Source: Gammaproteobacteria bacterium | Lineage (GTDB): Bacteria; Pseudomonadota; Gammaproteobacteria; Arenicellales; DRJH01 | Direction: 5' to 3' | NCBI GenBank assembly: GCA_011052285.1 | Contig: DRJH01000324.1 | Coordinates: 1-6,288 of the forward strand | Length of the DNA: 6,288 nt | Part shown: positions 5,721 through 6,288 of the stretch, in pieces | How the letters are laid out: each line of letters begins with the position of its first letter | Numbering within the stretch: position 1 is the stretch's first letter | Notes under the pieces: model-generated | Told to the model about the DNA's origin: nothing | The model's input: only the letters and a program-made list of their open reading frames with translations | Databases searched by the model: none | Made by a program: the position numbers and the translations under genes

Positions 5721-6074
5721 ATGATGCAAAGACTGGTTTTCAAGAATACTGAACATGTTGAGGTGGATCTGGACAAACCGAGAATTACCATCGGGCGAGA
5801 TAAGGGCAATGATGTAGTTTTGGAGGACGAAGGCATCTCCGGCTTTCACGCCGAAATTCAGCTGTTGGACGACCAAGCCTATATCGTGGACCTTGGCAGC
5901 ACCAACGGGACAACGGTAAACGGGAAAAAAGTCACCGGAAAGCAATCTATCGGCAGGGCGGTCAGCTGTTGCTCGTTGATGGCAGGACTGCGCAGGCGAT
6001 CACGGTCAAGCTGGGTCCGGGATACGCAGTTTGGCAGTACAAACCCAGCCTGTGGGTGCTGTAGTCAGTGTTGA
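5721..6074 (+). CDS. FHA-domain protein, reading frame apparently broken after the FHA domain
   Basis: FHA domains bind phosphothreonine peptides and usually partner Ser/Thr kinases and PP2C phosphatases. Residues 1-75 are a good FHA domain: ITIGRD with G25 and R26, the SGFH motif with S40 and H43, and DLGSTNGTTVNG with T61, N62, G63 and N67. These are the phosphate-binding and loop residues of the family. From about residue 78 the frame becomes cysteine/arginine-rich and meaningless (AVSCCSLMAGLRRRSRS) and stops at 6074. In the next frames the expected protein continues: QGGQLLLVDGRTAQAITVKLGP from about 5954, then the PEGA region from about 6025. Adding one G in the GGG run at 5956-5958 and one at 6018-6020 restores a single open frame to the window end. 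The literal 117-residue product is therefore probably not the native protein. Confidence 0.85.
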   Translation: MMQRLVFKNTEHVEVDLDKPRITIGRDKGNDVVLEDEGISGFHAEIQLLDDQAYIVDLGSTNGTTVNGKKVTGKQSIGRAVSCCSLMAGLRRRSRSSWVRDTQFGSTNPACGCCSQC

Positions 6075-6288
6075 TGGCAAGGTGGTTGGGAAATCGCCGC
6101 CGGAACGAGAGGTGGATGCCGGTGTTCACGAGGTTCGGGCTGTGCTCGAAGGTTATTTGCCTCAGTCTGGCAAAGCCTCAGTGTCACCTGCTGCGGTGGA
6201 AGTCGTCGATCTGCAACTGACCAAAATTATTACCCATGGTACGGCGAAGATATCAACCACTCCGGATGGTGGTGCAATACGATTGATC
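6031..6288 (+). pseudogene. PEGA-domain continuation of the FHA gene, out of frame and cut by the window end
   Basis: The frame starting with codon 6031 is open to base 6288. It encodes one whole PEGA-like repeat (LAVQTQPVGAVVSVDGKVVG, then PPEREVDAGVHEVRAVLEGY, ending VVDLQLT) and the start of a second (GTAKISTTPDGGAIRLI). PEGA domains are small beta modules, named for a Pro-Glu-Gly-Ala motif, found in envelope-linked and kinase-linked bacterial proteins. No start codon with a ribosome site precedes it: TTG 6031 and GTG 6052 have none, and a TGA sits in this frame at 5977. So it is best read as the rest of the gene at 5721, separated by two frameshifts. I mark it as a pseudogene fragment because the frame is broken in this sequence. 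If the shifts are sequencing errors it is an ordinary coding region. Confidence 0.75.

Noticed and set aside
5940..6035. Programmed ribosomal frameshifting in the FHA-PEGA gene
   Set aside because: No slippery heptamer is evident at either break, and two successive -1 events would be needed. Lost G residues are a simpler explanation.
3397..6288. Type VI secretion phospho-regulatory module (ppkA-pppA-fha)
   Set aside because: The PP2C has a membrane anchor and the FHA protein leads into PEGA repeats. No secretion-system gene is present in the window.
1..6288. CRISPR array, insertion sequence or toxin-antitoxin pair
   Set aside because: No regularly spaced repeats, transposase motifs or terminal inverted repeats were found, and no small gene pair was seen.

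Overview
The window looks like the chromosome of a gammaproteobacterium of moderate GC (judged by eye, not counted). The main evidence is the run uvrC, pgsA, tRNA-Gly(GCC), tRNA-Cys(GCA), which matches the uvrC-pgsA-glyW-cysT order of Escherichia coli. The proteins also resemble gammaproteobacterial UvrC, PgsA and TesA. I cannot assign a genus.

Layout. Bases 1-1524 hold the 3' five-sixths of uvrC, which enters from outside the window. After a 38-base gap containing a 15-base dyad comes pgsA (1563-2150). A strong sigma70-type promoter (2157-2184) with a GC-rich discriminator then drives two tRNA genes, tRNA-Gly (2197-2272) and tRNA-Cys (2319-2392). On the minus strand, converging on the tRNAs, lies a tesA-type SGNH lysophospholipase/thioesterase gene (2504-3196). 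A 200-base divergent intergenic region (3197-3396) follows. From there three plus-strand genes run to the right edge: an exported TPR/Sel1-repeat protein (3397-4647), a membrane-anchored PP2C protein phosphatase (4678-5664), and an FHA-domain protein (from 5721) whose frame is broken twice before a PEGA-domain region that leaves the window.

How the genes work together. The left half is housekeeping: nucleotide excision repair, phosphatidylglycerol synthesis, translation and periplasmic lipid hydrolysis. The right half looks like one operon for serine/threonine phospho-signalling at the envelope. It has a phosphatase tethered to the inner membrane, a phosphothreonine-binding FHA module joined to PEGA repeats, and a predicted periplasmic Sel1/TPR scaffold. 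The matching kinase is not in the window and would be expected nearby if the interpretation is right.

The most notable points are this Sel1-PP2C-FHA/PEGA cassette and the two apparent one-base losses in the FHA-PEGA gene, both of which can be placed at GGG runs. They may be sequencing undercalls or a real pseudogene. Smaller points are the dyad upstream of pgsA, a hairpin at the 3' end of the phosphatase gene, the hairpin between the tRNAs, and a possible leader peptide overlapping the Sel1 gene start.
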